Positions 30,154 through 38,410 of a stretch of 47,602 bases of DNA are shown in pieces. Position 1 is the first letter of the stretch, and each line of letters starts with the position of its first letter. The position numbers and the translations under genes are program-made. The notes beneath the pieces are model-generated. The model saw only the letters and a program-made list of their open reading frames with translations. It had not been told where the DNA came from and made no database searches. This DNA is from Desulforapulum autotrophicum. Lineage in GTDB: Bacteria; Desulfobacterota; Desulfobacteria; Desulfobacterales; Desulfolunaceae. The stretch spans positions 1 through 47,602 of the forward strand of contig DYJE01000035.1 of the NCBI GenBank assembly GCA_020723285.1. The letters are read 5' to 3'.

Positions 30154-30516
30154 GGTATTCCCCATCAGGATCAGACCAATCCTGCCCATGAAATGAACAG
30201 CATCTCACGTGACAAGGATCAGCCTTCTGCATGTGATATAAAACGTATGTCTACTGCCGGTTCTCTTTCTAAGATTGTGAAGCTAACAAAGTATATAAAA
30301 TCAACTTCCTTGTCAATATGATCAATCCGTGACCCCTTATTATTTGCCATTCTTCCTCTCAGGGTGTTCGCTTTATACCCCATCAGACATTTCCACGGCG
30401 GATCACTTAAAAAATATCTTGTGGACACGAACCCGTTGGCTTATAAAACGGTGTATTTTGATGAATCTGAAGAAGAATATGATCCATATTATCATTATAT
30501 TTTTGAGGATACGAAC
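30154..30516. promoter_or_regulatory. Divergent promoter region; possible leftward promoter at 30290-30316
   Basis: This 363-nt region separates the leftward hydantoinase-type gene from the rightward isomerase-like gene. On the minus strand, TTGACA (30316-30311) and TATACT (30295-30290) form a sigma-70-like pair, but the 15-nt spacer is short. No clear rightward promoter is seen. GAGG at 30505-30508 is the ribosome site that fixes the isomerase start. I see no further gene here. Confidence 0.4.
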
Positions 30517-31239
30517 ATGACCCTTATCAACTTTGAAAAAAAAGACGGTATCGCATTCGTCACCATGTGCAATGGCGGCAACCCCCACAATCTTCAGTTT
30601 GCTAAAGAAATGGACGCCATTCTTGATCAGGTGGCCTCTGATTCTGAAGTCAGCTCCATGATTCTCACGTCTTCCGATTCCAAATCTTTTTCCGTGGGAA
30701 TCGACGTGGACTGGATCGGAAAGAAATTCCAGGATCAGAGTTTCGATGACATCAAGGAGTTCATGTACACCATGAATTCCGTTTTCAAAAAACTCATCCT
30801 GCTTCCTGTTCCGTCCATCGCCGCCATCAACGGCCATGCCTTCGGCAACGGCGCCATCATATCCTGCGCCTGTGATTTCAGATTCATGCGGTCGGATCGC
30901 GGATTTTTCTGTTTTCCCGAAGTCAACCTCGGCATCCCCTTCCTTCCCGGCATGCTGGCCTTTGTTAAAAAGGCCATTCCACGATACAAGTTCAACGAAA
31001 TGTACCTGTCCGGAAGACGGGTGGGCGCTCCTGAACTTTTCGAGCACCACGTTATCGAAAAAGCATCGGCGGATATGACGGAACTTGAAAACGATGCCGT
31101 GGAGTTCGCGAAAACCTTCACCAAGAAAAAAGGGATCTTCGGAAAGATGAAGGAACGGCTCTACAAGGACGTCATCGCGGTGATCGACCATGAAGACCCG
31201 CCCGTTATCGATTCGCTGAAACTGTTTATCACGGACTGA
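30517..31239 (+). CDS. Enoyl-CoA hydratase/isomerase family protein, probable delta3-delta2-enoyl-CoA isomerase type
   Basis: This 240-residue crotonase-fold protein has the oxyanion-hole segment S-F-S-V-G-I-D-V-D and the second one I-N-G-H-A-F-G-N-G-A. F-P-E-V-N-L-G-I-P-F follows, with the glutamate that acts as general base in isomerases. The first hydratase glutamate (as in G-G-G-x-E-L) is replaced in G-A-I-I-S-C. This arrangement resembles plant and peroxisomal delta3-delta2-enoyl-CoA isomerases, which shift cis/trans-3 double bonds so unsaturated fatty acids can be oxidised. The start at 30517 has GAGG 8 nt upstream; the frame is open further upstream without coding signs. It lies 308 nt before the selenoprotein gene on the same strand and fits a fatty-acid oxidation locus. 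Activity is inferred. Confidence 0.85.
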   Translation: MTLINFEKKDGIAFVTMCNGGNPHNLQFAKEMDAILDQVASDSEVSSMILTSSDSKSFSVGIDVDWIGKKFQDQSFDDIKEFMYTMNSVFKKLILLPVPSIAAINGHAFGNGAIISCACDFRFMRSDRGFFCFPEVNLGIPFLPGMLAFVKKAIPRYKFNEMYLSGRRVGAPELFEHHVIEKASADMTELENDAVEFAKTFTKKKGIFGKMKERLYKDVIAVIDHEDPPVIDSLKLFITD

Positions 31240-31547
31240 TGCAGCCTTGTCAGACACCGACCCGGATGATGATGCAACGCAACAATAGACGTTTGCTATC
31301 CTCCGGACAATTATTATTGACATTCTCTGAAAATAAAGAGTAGAAGGACTATTGTCCTGAAATGGATAAAGTGATAAACAGTTAAGTTCGGTAAAGTGAC
31401 GGGATGCTTACACGCATTCCGTCTGATTATGTTTATTTTCGTAAATGTGCTTGCTTCGTATAACGAATCTGCATGTTTTACATTGCCTTCTGTTACGGTC
31501 GCCCATTTTCCGTGACAGGAAAATTGATTAAGGAGGATTTTGTTAGT
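31240..31547 (+). promoter_or_regulatory. Promoter and operator-like region of the selenoprotein gene
   Basis: TTGACA at 31317-31322 and TAGAAG at 31341-31346 (18-nt spacer) form a sigma-70-like promoter. Dyads surround it: GGACAAT at 31305-31311 is inverted as ATTGTCC at 31351-31357, and AGGAC-TATT-GTCCT (31345-31358) is a local palindrome over the expected transcription start. This is an operator-like layout. The leader is then about 190 nt long, ending with AGGAGG at 31531-31536. No gene is seen in the leader. Confidence 0.5.
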
Positions 31548-32876
31548 ATGGCTGATGAAGCGATAAAAATCAGTGGAGATACGAAAAGTATCTTCAAAGA
31601 CAAGGTAATGGAGCTTCTGCCCGAAGGCGGAAACCTGAACGCCTGTCTTACGTGCGGCCTTTGCTCTTCCGGGTGTCCGGCGACAGGTATGGCCGACATG
31701 GACCCGAGGAAATTTCTCCGCATGGCGGCCCTCGGCATGGATGAAGAAATCAAGAATCATGACTGGGTCTGGATGTGCACCATGTGCACACGCTGCTCCA
31801 GAATCTGTCCCATGGCCATCAACATTCCCCAGCTGGTTTTCAACGCGCGCAGAATGAAACCCAGAGAAGAACGCCCCAAGGGAATCGTTGCGTCATGTGA
31901 CATGGCGCTTAAGATGGAAACTTGCAGTGCCATGGGTTGCGGCCAGGAAGATTTCGAATTCGTTGTGGGTGATGTTCTTGACGAAGTCAAGGCCTCTCAG
32001 CCAATCTGGGAAGAAAGAAATCTGGAAGCTCCCATCGATAAGGAAGGCGCAGAATTCTTCCTGAACCAGAACTCTCGCGAACCCATGACCGAACCCGAAG
32101 AAATGGTTCCCCTTTGGAAAATCCTGAATCTTGCCGGTGCAGATTGGACTTATGGAAGCACAGGCTGGGCCGGTGAAAACTACTGCCTATTCATGGCAGA
32201 TGATCCGGGCTGGGAACACATCACGAGGACAAGTGTCGGCAAAGCCGATGAATTGGGGTGCAAGACGTACCTCAACACCGAGTGAGGGCACATCACATTT
32301 GCAGTCCTGGTAGGACTGAAAAAATTCAACATCGAACACAAATGCAACGTGGAGCACATTTACAATATGTATGCGAAATGGATCCGCGAAGGCAAACTCA
32401 AACCCAATTCAGACTGGAACAAGGAACTTCAGATCAAATTCACGATCCAGGATCCTTGCCAGATCATCCGTAAGACCTTCGGCGATGAAACGGCTGAAAA
32501 CCTTCGTTACGTCGTGAAAGCTGCAGTAGGTGAAGAGAACGTCATCGACATGTATCCCAACCGCTCCAACAACTTCTGCTGTGGCGGGGGTGGCGGTTTC
32601 CTCCAGTCAGGATACAAGGAAGAACGTCTGGCCTACGGAAAGATCAAAGACACGCAGATCAAAAATACCGGTGCCACATACGTCATCGCAGGTTGCCACA
32701 ACTGCCACGCTCAGATCCATGAACTTTCCGAGCATTATGAAGGACACTACCACGTCGTTCATATCTGGACCATGCTGGCCCTTTCCCTGGGTATCCTGGC
32801 ACCCAACGAAAGGACATATCTCGGTGAAGAACTCCAGGATATCAATGTACCGGAATACATCGAACCGGAATATTAA
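31548..32876 (+). CDS. Selenocysteine-containing HdrC/HdrB-like (CCG domain) iron-sulfur oxidoreductase, UGA at 32283 read as Sec
   Basis: One reading frame runs from ATG 31548 (AGGAGG 11 nt upstream) to TAA 32874, interrupted only by TGA at 32283-32285. Reading it as selenocysteine gives 442 residues with Sec at 246. The N-terminal third is an HdrC-like ferredoxin domain with two CxxCxxCxxxCP clusters (C-L-T-C-G-L-C-S-S-G-C-P and C-T-M-C-T-R-C-S-R-I-C-P). The C-terminal half is HdrB/HdrD-like: Sec in T-E-U-G-H, then C-x39-CC and CxxC (D-P-C-Q, F-C-C-G-G-G, C-H-N-C), a CCG cluster motif. A SECIS-type hairpin lies 16 nt after the UGA. There is no signal peptide or membrane helix, so it is cytoplasmic. 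It probably carries electrons between acyl-CoA dehydrogenase/ETF or another donor and a disulfide, quinone or membrane complex; partners are inferred. A conventional annotation would wrongly split it into two genes. Confidence 0.88.
32302..32318 (+). promoter_or_regulatory. Bacterial SECIS element
   Basis: A perfect 6-bp stem CAGTCC (32302-32307)/GGACTG (32313-32318) closes a 5-nt loop TGGTA. Three more pairs (TTT with AAA) extend it across one bulged G. The apical loop contains the G-U step that SelB recognises, and starts 22 nt after the UGA, within the usual bacterial spacing. The hairpin is also coding (L-V-G-L-K region). Confidence 0.88.
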
Positions 32877-32907
32877 CGGTCTCTTGTTTTAAAGCTGATT
32901 CTCAAAT

Positions 32908-32940
32908 AAAAACCCCGATTCGAAAGAATCGGGGTTTTTT
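32908..32940. terminator. Strong bidirectional rho-independent terminator
   Basis: A 9-bp stem CCCCGATTC (32913-32921)/GAATCGGGG (32926-32934) with a GAAA tetraloop is flanked by an A-run on the left and six T on the right. It can therefore end both the rightward selenoprotein transcript and the leftward acyl-CoA dehydrogenase transcript. Confidence 0.93.
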
Positions 32941-32986
32941 ATTCACAACCGGTTAACCGGCCACGTTCGCACCTGCTGGAGCCGTA

Positions 32987-34792
32987 TCATCCGAACGCAT
33001 CTTCGGACATGTCCACCGCTGCATGACTGTTCTTCATTATGGCATTCATTTTCCCCAGTGAAATGGGCAGGATGCTTTCAATGAAAAACTCCGCCGATTT
33101 CATCTGGCCGATGTAGAAGGTTTTGTCTTTCTTGGCCGTCTCCACTTTCTTTGACGCCACAAGGGCCCGCCAGAGGAGGAGCCAGGCCATGATCACATCA
33201 CCCGTGGCTTCAAGGAACGGATGGGCGAAGGCAAAGGCACTCATCACTTCGGCGCTCATGGCTTTTTTACCCATGTGCATGGCTGTTTCACCCAGTTTGG
33301 TCATCGCGTCTTCAAGGTCTTCGCCCAGATCTTTCAACGCATCGTTTTTCTTGGCTTCGGATGTGGTTTTCTGAATTTCGGCAAACAGATCCATCACCGG
33401 TTTCCCTTTTTTCATACCCAGCTTCCGGCCAAGAAGATCCATGGCCTGGATACCGTTGGAGCCTTCATAGATCATGGTGATCCGGGCATCCCGGAGAAGC
33501 TGGGCCTGGGGGTATTCTTCGATGAAACCGTAACCGCCGAACACCTGAACCCCGTGGGAACACACGTCAAAGCAGCGGTCCGTCACATAGCCTTTGGCCA
33601 CGGGAATGAGAACGTCCACAATGCCCTGCAGCCGTTCTTTTTCCTCCGTTGATCCCTCAATTTTCACCAGATCGTTCAGATAGGCCAGATAATACAGAAG
33701 GCTTCGCATGCCTTCCACATAGACTTTCATGTTCATCAGCTGACGCCGCACATCGGGATGCTGAATTATGGGAACTGCGGGCGGATTTTTATCCAGCATG
33801 GTCATGAGGTTGGCTCCCTGCACCCTCTGTTTGGCGTAATTCACCGCGTTCATGTACGATGAGGACGCCAGGGAAAGACCCTGGATTCCACAATAGATCC
33901 GTGCTTCGTTCATCATCTGGAACATGGCTTTCATGCCTTTGTTTTCTTCGCCAAGAAGGGTTCCGATGCAGCTCCCTTTGGCCCCAAGGGACAGCGAGCA
34001 GGTGCAGTTGCCATGGATGCCCATTTTATGTTCGATGCCTGTACAGACCACATCGTTCAATTCACCCAGGGTTCCGTCCTCGTTGATGCGGATTTTGGGA
34101 ACCAGGAACAGGGAAATCCCGCGAGTCCCTGCGGGAGCGCCTTCAATACGGGCAAGAACAGGATGAATGATGTTTTCGACCAGGTCGTTCTCACCGGCGG
34201 AGATGAATATTTTATTACCCGTGATGGAATACGTTCCGTCAGGATTTTTCTTTGCCGTTGTTTCAAGCGCGCCCACATCTGAACCGGCGTTGGGTTCGGT
34301 GAGAAGCATGGTGCCGCCCCATTTCCCTGTATACATGTTGCGAAGGCACTGTTTCTTCTGTTGGTCTGTTCCGAAGGCCTCAATCAGATTGGCCGCCCCG
34401 TGGGTCAGAGCCACATACATGAACATGGCCATATTGGCACCGTTCAGATATTCCGTGGCGGCAACGGACAGCGCGTGAGGCATGCCCTGACCTCCCCATT
34501 CGGGTTTTTCAGTCATGGCTATCCACTCGCCGTCTCTGTAAAGCTGCCAGATCTTCTGGAATTCTTCCGGGACTTTCACAAGCCCGTTCTGAAATTCACA
34601 GCCTTTTCTGTCACCAATGACGTTGGTGGGCAGAACTTCTTTCAATGAAAGATTTCTGGCTTCGGATACGACCATGTCCATGGTCTTCCGGTTGAATTCA
34701 CCAAACGTTTCATGATTGCTCAGTTTTTCCACTTCCAGCTGTTCATGAAGAACAAAATCAATGTCCCTGCGGTCTGCGATCAATTGTGCCAT
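32987..34792 (-). CDS. Acyl-CoA dehydrogenase, large (about 600-residue) type
   Basis: This 601-residue flavoprotein oxidises acyl-CoA to 2-enoyl-CoA and passes electrons to ETF. The substrate and FAD-binding segments are visible: W-G-G-Q-G-M-P, L-L-T-E-P-N-A-G-S-D-V-G and G-N-K-I-F-I-S-A-G. The catalytic glutamate lies in M-I-Y-E-G-S-N-G-I-Q near residue 435. A C-terminal helical extension of about 150 residues marks the DmdC/FadE5-like long class. AAGGGA precedes the ATG. The gene converges on the selenoprotein and shares its terminator. The chain-length range cannot be judged; DmdC-type methylthiopropionyl-CoA activity is an alternative to general beta-oxidation. Confidence 0.93.
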   Translation of the reverse strand: MAQLIADRRDIDFVLHEQLEVEKLSNHETFGEFNRKTMDMVVSEARNLSLKEVLPTNVIGDRKGCEFQNGLVKVPEEFQKIWQLYRDGEWIAMTEKPEWGGQGMPHALSVAATEYLNGANMAMFMYVALTHGAANLIEAFGTDQQKKQCLRNMYTGKWGGTMLLTEPNAGSDVGALETTAKKNPDGTYSITGNKIFISAGENDLVENIIHPVLARIEGAPAGTRGISLFLVPKIRINEDGTLGELNDVVCTGIEHKMGIHGNCTCSLSLGAKGSCIGTLLGEENKGMKAMFQMMNEARIYCGIQGLSLASSSYMNAVNYAKQRVQGANLMTMLDKNPPAVPIIQHPDVRRQLMNMKVYVEGMRSLLYYLAYLNDLVKIEGSTEEKERLQGIVDVLIPVAKGYVTDRCFDVCSHGVQVFGGYGFIEEYPQAQLLRDARITMIYEGSNGIQAMDLLGRKLGMKKGKPVMDLFAEIQKTTSEAKKNDALKDLGEDLEDAMTKLGETAMHMGKKAMSAEVMSAFAFAHPFLEATGDVIMAWLLLWRALVASKKVETAKKDKTFYIGQMKSAEFFIESILPISLGKMNAIMKNSHAAVDMSEDAFG

Positions 34793-34871
34793 GTTTTTTA
34801 TCCCTTATCTTATAATAACAACCAACGATGCCTCACCCACGCGAATCATGGATTCAGCCCAACAACTTTCT

Positions 34872-34887
34872 TTTACGTTAACGTCAA
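34872..34887. promoter_or_regulatory. Operator-like palindrome around ACGTTAACGT
   Basis: TTTACGTTAACGTCAA is a 16-bp near-palindrome with a perfect 10-bp core (34875-34884), 80-95 nt upstream of the acyl-CoA dehydrogenase start. It strongly resembles the sites recognised by MerR-type LiuR regulators of branched-chain and fatty-acid degradation; this is from memory of the motif, and no regulator gene is in the window. Confidence 0.5.
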
Positions 34888-34889
34888 TA

Positions 34890-34909
34890 TAAAGTTAAAG
34901 TCAACTTTA
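34890..34909. promoter_or_regulatory. Second operator-like inverted repeat overlapping the -10 element
   Basis: TAAAGTT (34890-34896) and AACTTTA (34903-34909) are exact 7-bp inverse complements around a 6-nt centre. The right arm coincides with the predicted -10 box on the minus strand, so a bound repressor would block polymerase. Confidence 0.5.
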
Positions 34910-34932
34910 GATATGACACGTCTTTTTGTCAA
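34904..34932 (-). promoter_or_regulatory. Sigma-70-like promoter of the acyl-CoA dehydrogenase gene
   Basis: On the minus strand a perfect -35 TTGACA (34932-34927) is followed after 17 nt by TAAAGT (34909-34904), four of six matches to the -10 consensus. Transcription would start around 34895, about 100 nt before the ATG, between the two operator-like sites. Confidence 0.6.
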
Positions 34933-34966
34933 GTTGAAATTATTGACCACGATCACAGCCTATGAC

Positions 34967-34995
34967 GAAAAAAGGGCCGGCACAGGCCGACCCTT
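34967..34995 (-). terminator. Terminator after the chalcone-isomerase-like gene
   Basis: Read on the minus strand, AAGGGTCGGC/GCCGGCCCTT pair with one mismatch around a CTGT loop (34972-34995) and are followed by a run of six T. It lies about 50 nt past the stop at 35044. Confidence 0.8.
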
Positions 34996-35043
34996 CAACG
35001 GAGGTTTTTGCGGATAAATATTTATTCCGCATATCAAGATATA

Positions 35044-35658
35044 CTATTTACCCAGAAGTTCGTCCCTGAGCGACTTGCCAACCGGAGCATGTTCCGCGAT
35101 CCAGATTCCGAACAACGCTTTCTTAAATTCAAGACCGGGTATAACCCCCATCAGGGTGTCTTTCGAGCCATCGTTGATCTTGATTTCAGTCCCCTTGCCG
35201 GGAGTATAGGTGAAAATCCATGTATCCGTTTTCGTCACGTCACGTTTGTCCACATACCCCATGAAGGTCACAACCTCCTTGGATATGGTCCCGTATGTTG
35301 ATTTCGGGCCATAACCGCTGCCTTTGGGGACCTTCATGGATTCACCGAAACTTTCGTAAAACACCTCATCCACTTTGCTGGTCGGGATTGACATTCTGAA
35401 TTTGCACTGAAGGCCCATGGGTTCATCGGCATTCAGGACAGCTGCACTGTTTGAATTTTTTGCCTTGAGATACAAACCCACCGCATAAACTTTAAGGCCG
35501 AACTTTCTTCGTATACCCGCACCGTTAAGCAGAATGTTGCCGTCTTTTACTTTCATGGTATCAGGCAAAGTGACACCGCCGATCTCCAGCGCCAAAACAC
35601 AGGTCGAAGATAAAAGAATCGCCGTAAGAACCATCAGAACTCGTTTGACGTTTACCAT
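35044..35658 (-). CDS. Chalcone isomerase-like periplasmic protein
   Basis: This 204-residue protein has a signal peptide (residues 1-23, V-L-M-V-L-T-A-I-L-L-S ending V-L-A-L). The mature part matches the bacterial chalcone-isomerase-like family: G-V-T-L-P-D-T near the start, L-N-G-A-G-I-R-R-K-F, K-V-Y-A-V-G-L-Y-L, and a C-terminal G-I-W-I-A-E-H-A-P-V-G-K-S-L-R-D. Members are fatty-acid-binding-fold proteins of unknown role in bacteria and lack flavonoid isomerase activity. AGGAG lies 8 nt before the ATG. A strong terminator follows and the chemoreceptor stop is about 60 nt upstream, so it may be read from the chemoreceptor promoter or its own. Confidence 0.85.
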   Translation of the reverse strand: MVNVKRVLMVLTAILLSSTCVLALEIGGVTLPDTMKVKDGNILLNGAGIRRKFGLKVYAVGLYLKAKNSNSAAVLNADEPMGLQCKFRMSIPTSKVDEVFYESFGESMKVPKGSGYGPKSTYGTISKEVVTFMGYVDKRDVTKTDTWIFTYTPGKGTEIKINDGSKDTLMGVIPGLEFKKALFGIWIAEHAPVGKSLRDELLGK

Positions 35659-35717
35659 TTCTTAACTCCTTTTCATCGTTCCTTTTTTAAGCCGTCCATT
35701 GATCATCCGAACTTCCC

Positions 35718-38114
35718 CTATAATACAAACCTGCTGACCATTTCATTCAACCGGTTGGCGAGCCGACTTAAAGCCTCGGAGCTGGTGTTGATGGTATGAC
35801 TGCTCTGAGACATTTCACCTGCCGCCGTGCTGACCTCGTTGATGTCATTTGTGATTTCCGCCGTCATCGAAAGATTTTCAGCCATCATGTCGTTGATGGC
35901 CCGAATGCCTTGAGACGAGCGTGTGATGCTTGACGCGATATCACGGGTTGTCTTGTCCTGATCCTTCATGGTGGTGGAGATGGTAATAATAATATCATTG
36001 ATGGTGGTAATGACTTCCCCGATATCCCTGATCTGATCCATGGTTTCACGACTGGTTCTCTGGACGCTTTCAATCTGGGCGTTGATTTCCTTCGTCGCCG
36101 CGGCAGTCTGCTGAGACAATGTCTTGATTTCACCTGCGACCACGGCGAATCCTTTTCCGGCCTCACCGGCCCTTGAAGACTCGATGGTCGCGTTTAAAGC
36201 CAGAAGATTGGTCTGGGACGAAATATCGCGTATGGTGTCCACCACTTTACCGATATCCAAAGCCGCTTTTTCAAGTTCTTTGATTTTCACGCTGGCGCTT
36301 TCCGCCTGGATCACCGCACGCTCGGAAATGCTTCTCGCCTTGTCCGTGCTCCGGGTGATCTCTCCGATGGACTGGCTCATATCACCGGTTGTCTGGGTGA
36401 TCACACCCATATTTTCCGATGATTCATGTATCGTTCCGGCAACCTTGGTGATGTTTTCGTTCATTTTCGCCGAAGCCTTCGAAACAAAAGTGGATTTTTG
36501 AGACGTCTTCTCCGCCCCGTCCAGCATATGTCCGGAAATATTCGACAAAGACGTGGAGGAAGCTGACAGCTCGCCCACACCCTTGCTGATATCCGCAAAC
36601 ATATGATTGAGATTGTTCACCATTTCATTCAATGCGGATGCAAGTACACCGACCTCGTCTTTCCGATCAATGGAAAGATGCTGTGACAGGTCGCCTTTCG
36701 CCATTCGACCGGCGAATTCCACCGTTTCGACAATCGGCCCCGTAATCCCGCGGGTTATGATCACGGACAGGGCCAGTCCTAGAACAATAGCCGCCACACC
36801 GATCAAAAAGGCCAGAGTCACCCTCCTTGAAATCATCTTTTCAGCACCCTGCTGTTTTTCACGGGACGTCTGCTGGGCGTTGGCACTGAGCTCTTCCACA
36901 ACAGGAACGATCCGGTTCACAGATTCGAGCATACGTTTTTTAAGACCCTCGATTTTTTTATCAACGTCAACCAGAGTGTCCAACGCCTTTGAATACTGTT
37001 CCAGATTGCCGTTGGTCAGATCGATAAAGTCCTGTTCAACATGGGACGTTTTAAATGCTTCAGCCACATTGGCGATCACCTTTTTGATGGCTTCAACAAA
37101 CGCCAGATCTCCGGTCATCATGTAATTCTTTTCATTCAGCCGTAACTCCAAAGCGTAATTCTTGGCACCCGAAAAATTCGACGACGCCAGGGTGGTCCGA
37201 AGTTCATCGAGGTATTCCAGCATGGCCTGATACGCAGAATCCCCTGTTCCGGCACCCTTCCCCTTACCCAAAAGCTGGATAAACGAAGCCCGGTATTTGG
37301 GCATCATATCGGTGACGAGGTTGGATATCACTTCAGCCACAGGGTTCGAATTGTTTTTTTGGGCAATGACAAGCAAGCGTCCGATGCTTTCTTCAATGTT
37401 ACTTTTCGCTGCCGGATTCTTGGTCAGCATGTACTCCGCCTGAAACTTATCCAGAATCAGAAGTTCCTGGTAATAGTCATTCACATCGAGAAAACTGATG
37501 TCGTCCATAAATTTCTGTACCGAAACGTTGAACTCCCCTTTCAGTCCGGATTTCTCATCCAGCCCCCTGACTTTCATGGCTTCCACCACCTGGTCGAAAT
37601 CCTTGCGGTAGGCCACCGCATCCTTGAGCACAGCCTCCACATGTTCCACGGCTTTGTCGTTGTCTGAATCATCGGCGAGATTACGCAGGATTTCACCCTG
37701 GGAAACAAGATCGTCCATATACGTGTGAAGATTTTTCTGATGATCCAGTTTCAAATCCTTCAGGAAACTGTTCTCTTCGGCGCGGGACATCATCAGATTC
37801 ATTTTGATGTTTGACGCATGTTCCCGGATGGCCTGTTCAACATCCATAAGATCGCTGAAGTTTGATATCGTGTAACGGACCGAATAGTGGTAAAGAAAAA
37901 TCACACAGATGAAGAGACCCAAAACCGATCCGAAACCTCCGATGAGCTTAGGCCCCAGTTTCATGTTGTCGATGGTTTTGACGAACCGTCCGACATTTTT
38001 CATCGCAAGAAGATAATCAACCGCCTTTTCAGACGTTTTAACAACGTTTGCGATTTTTTCCCGTGATTGCCTCATCATCTCCTGTTTATCAAAATCCGGC
38101 TTGAAAGATACCAT
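35718..38114 (-). CDS. Methyl-accepting chemotaxis protein with HBM-type sensor
   Basis: This 798-residue chemoreceptor has an unusually long cytoplasmic N-terminal lead (about 55 residues) before the first membrane helix (about 61-78, L-I-G-G-F-G-S-V-L-G-L). A helical periplasmic domain of about 330 residues follows, with the two repeated helical bundles of HBM sensors. Then come a second helix (about 428-450), HAMP (L-S-Q-H-L-S-I-D-R-K-D-E-V-G) and the signalling hairpin (S-S-Q-T-N-L-L-A-L-N-A-T-I-E, E-A-G-K-G-F-A-V-V-A-x-E-I). The ATG at 38114 is preferred because AAGGA sits 5 nt upstream; the ATG at 38120 would be too close. HBM sensors in other bacteria bind small organic acids, but the ligand here is unknown. 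Confidence 0.93.
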   Translation of the reverse strand: MVSFKPDFDKQEMMRQSREKIANVVKTSEKAVDYLLAMKNVGRFVKTIDNMKLGPKLIGGFGSVLGLFICVIFLYHYSVRYTISNFSDLMDVEQAIREHASNIKMNLMMSRAEENSFLKDLKLDHQKNLHTYMDDLVSQGEILRNLADDSDNDKAVEHVEAVLKDAVAYRKDFDQVVEAMKVRGLDEKSGLKGEFNVSVQKFMDDISFLDVNDYYQELLILDKFQAEYMLTKNPAAKSNIEESIGRLLVIAQKNNSNPVAEVISNLVTDMMPKYRASFIQLLGKGKGAGTGDSAYQAMLEYLDELRTTLASSNFSGAKNYALELRLNEKNYMMTGDLAFVEAIKKVIANVAEAFKTSHVEQDFIDLTNGNLEQYSKALDTLVDVDKKIEGLKKRMLESVNRIVPVVEELSANAQQTSREKQQGAEKMISRRVTLAFLIGVAAIVLGLALSVIITRGITGPIVETVEFAGRMAKGDLSQHLSIDRKDEVGVLASALNEMVNNLNHMFADISKGVGELSASSTSLSNISGHMLDGAEKTSQKSTFVSKASAKMNENITKVAGTIHESSENMGVITQTTGDMSQSIGEITRSTDKARSISERAVIQAESASVKIKELEKAALDIGKVVDTIRDISSQTNLLALNATIESSRAGEAGKGFAVVAGEIKTLSQQTAAATKEINAQIESVQRTSRETMDQIRDIGEVITTINDIIITISTTMKDQDKTTRDIASSITRSSQGIRAINDMMAENLSMTAEITNDINEVSTAAGEMSQSSHTINTSSEALSRLANRLNEMVSRFVL

Positions 38115-38410
38115 ACTCATCCTTCTGGCTTTAACTGAGTTAATTCAGCATGATAATTAAGATTACGCTACGAAAATTCCATTCGCCGCTGCGGGAATGA
38201 TTATGACTAAGGATTAATTATTTCTTACGGATACTTTTTTTGCTGGAATATTATCACGATGTCTGCGATTTAGAACTAAGGTAACATGCTTTCCGTGAAA
38301 CATCAATTTTAAAAATTCAGCCGAGACGTAAAGCCTTCGCCAGGCAAGCCTGTTATGACATTTTTTTAAATTTGGTTTGAAACAGTATCCAAAAAAACAT
38401 GAGGATGACG

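Noticed and set aside
32283-32285. TGA read as a true stop, giving two separate genes or a broken pseudogene
   Set aside because: The frame is unchanged across it, both halves are needed for one CCG-type protein, the downstream half lacks its own ribosome site and start near the TGA, and a SECIS hairpin sits at the right place.
38311-38350. Possible c-di-GMP (GEMM) riboswitch: GACGTAAAGCC at 38325-38335
   Set aside because: It resembles the conserved GACGCAAAGCC core, but the upstream GCAAACC strand and the GAAA tetraloop at the correct spacing are missing, and the pairing scheme cannot be built.
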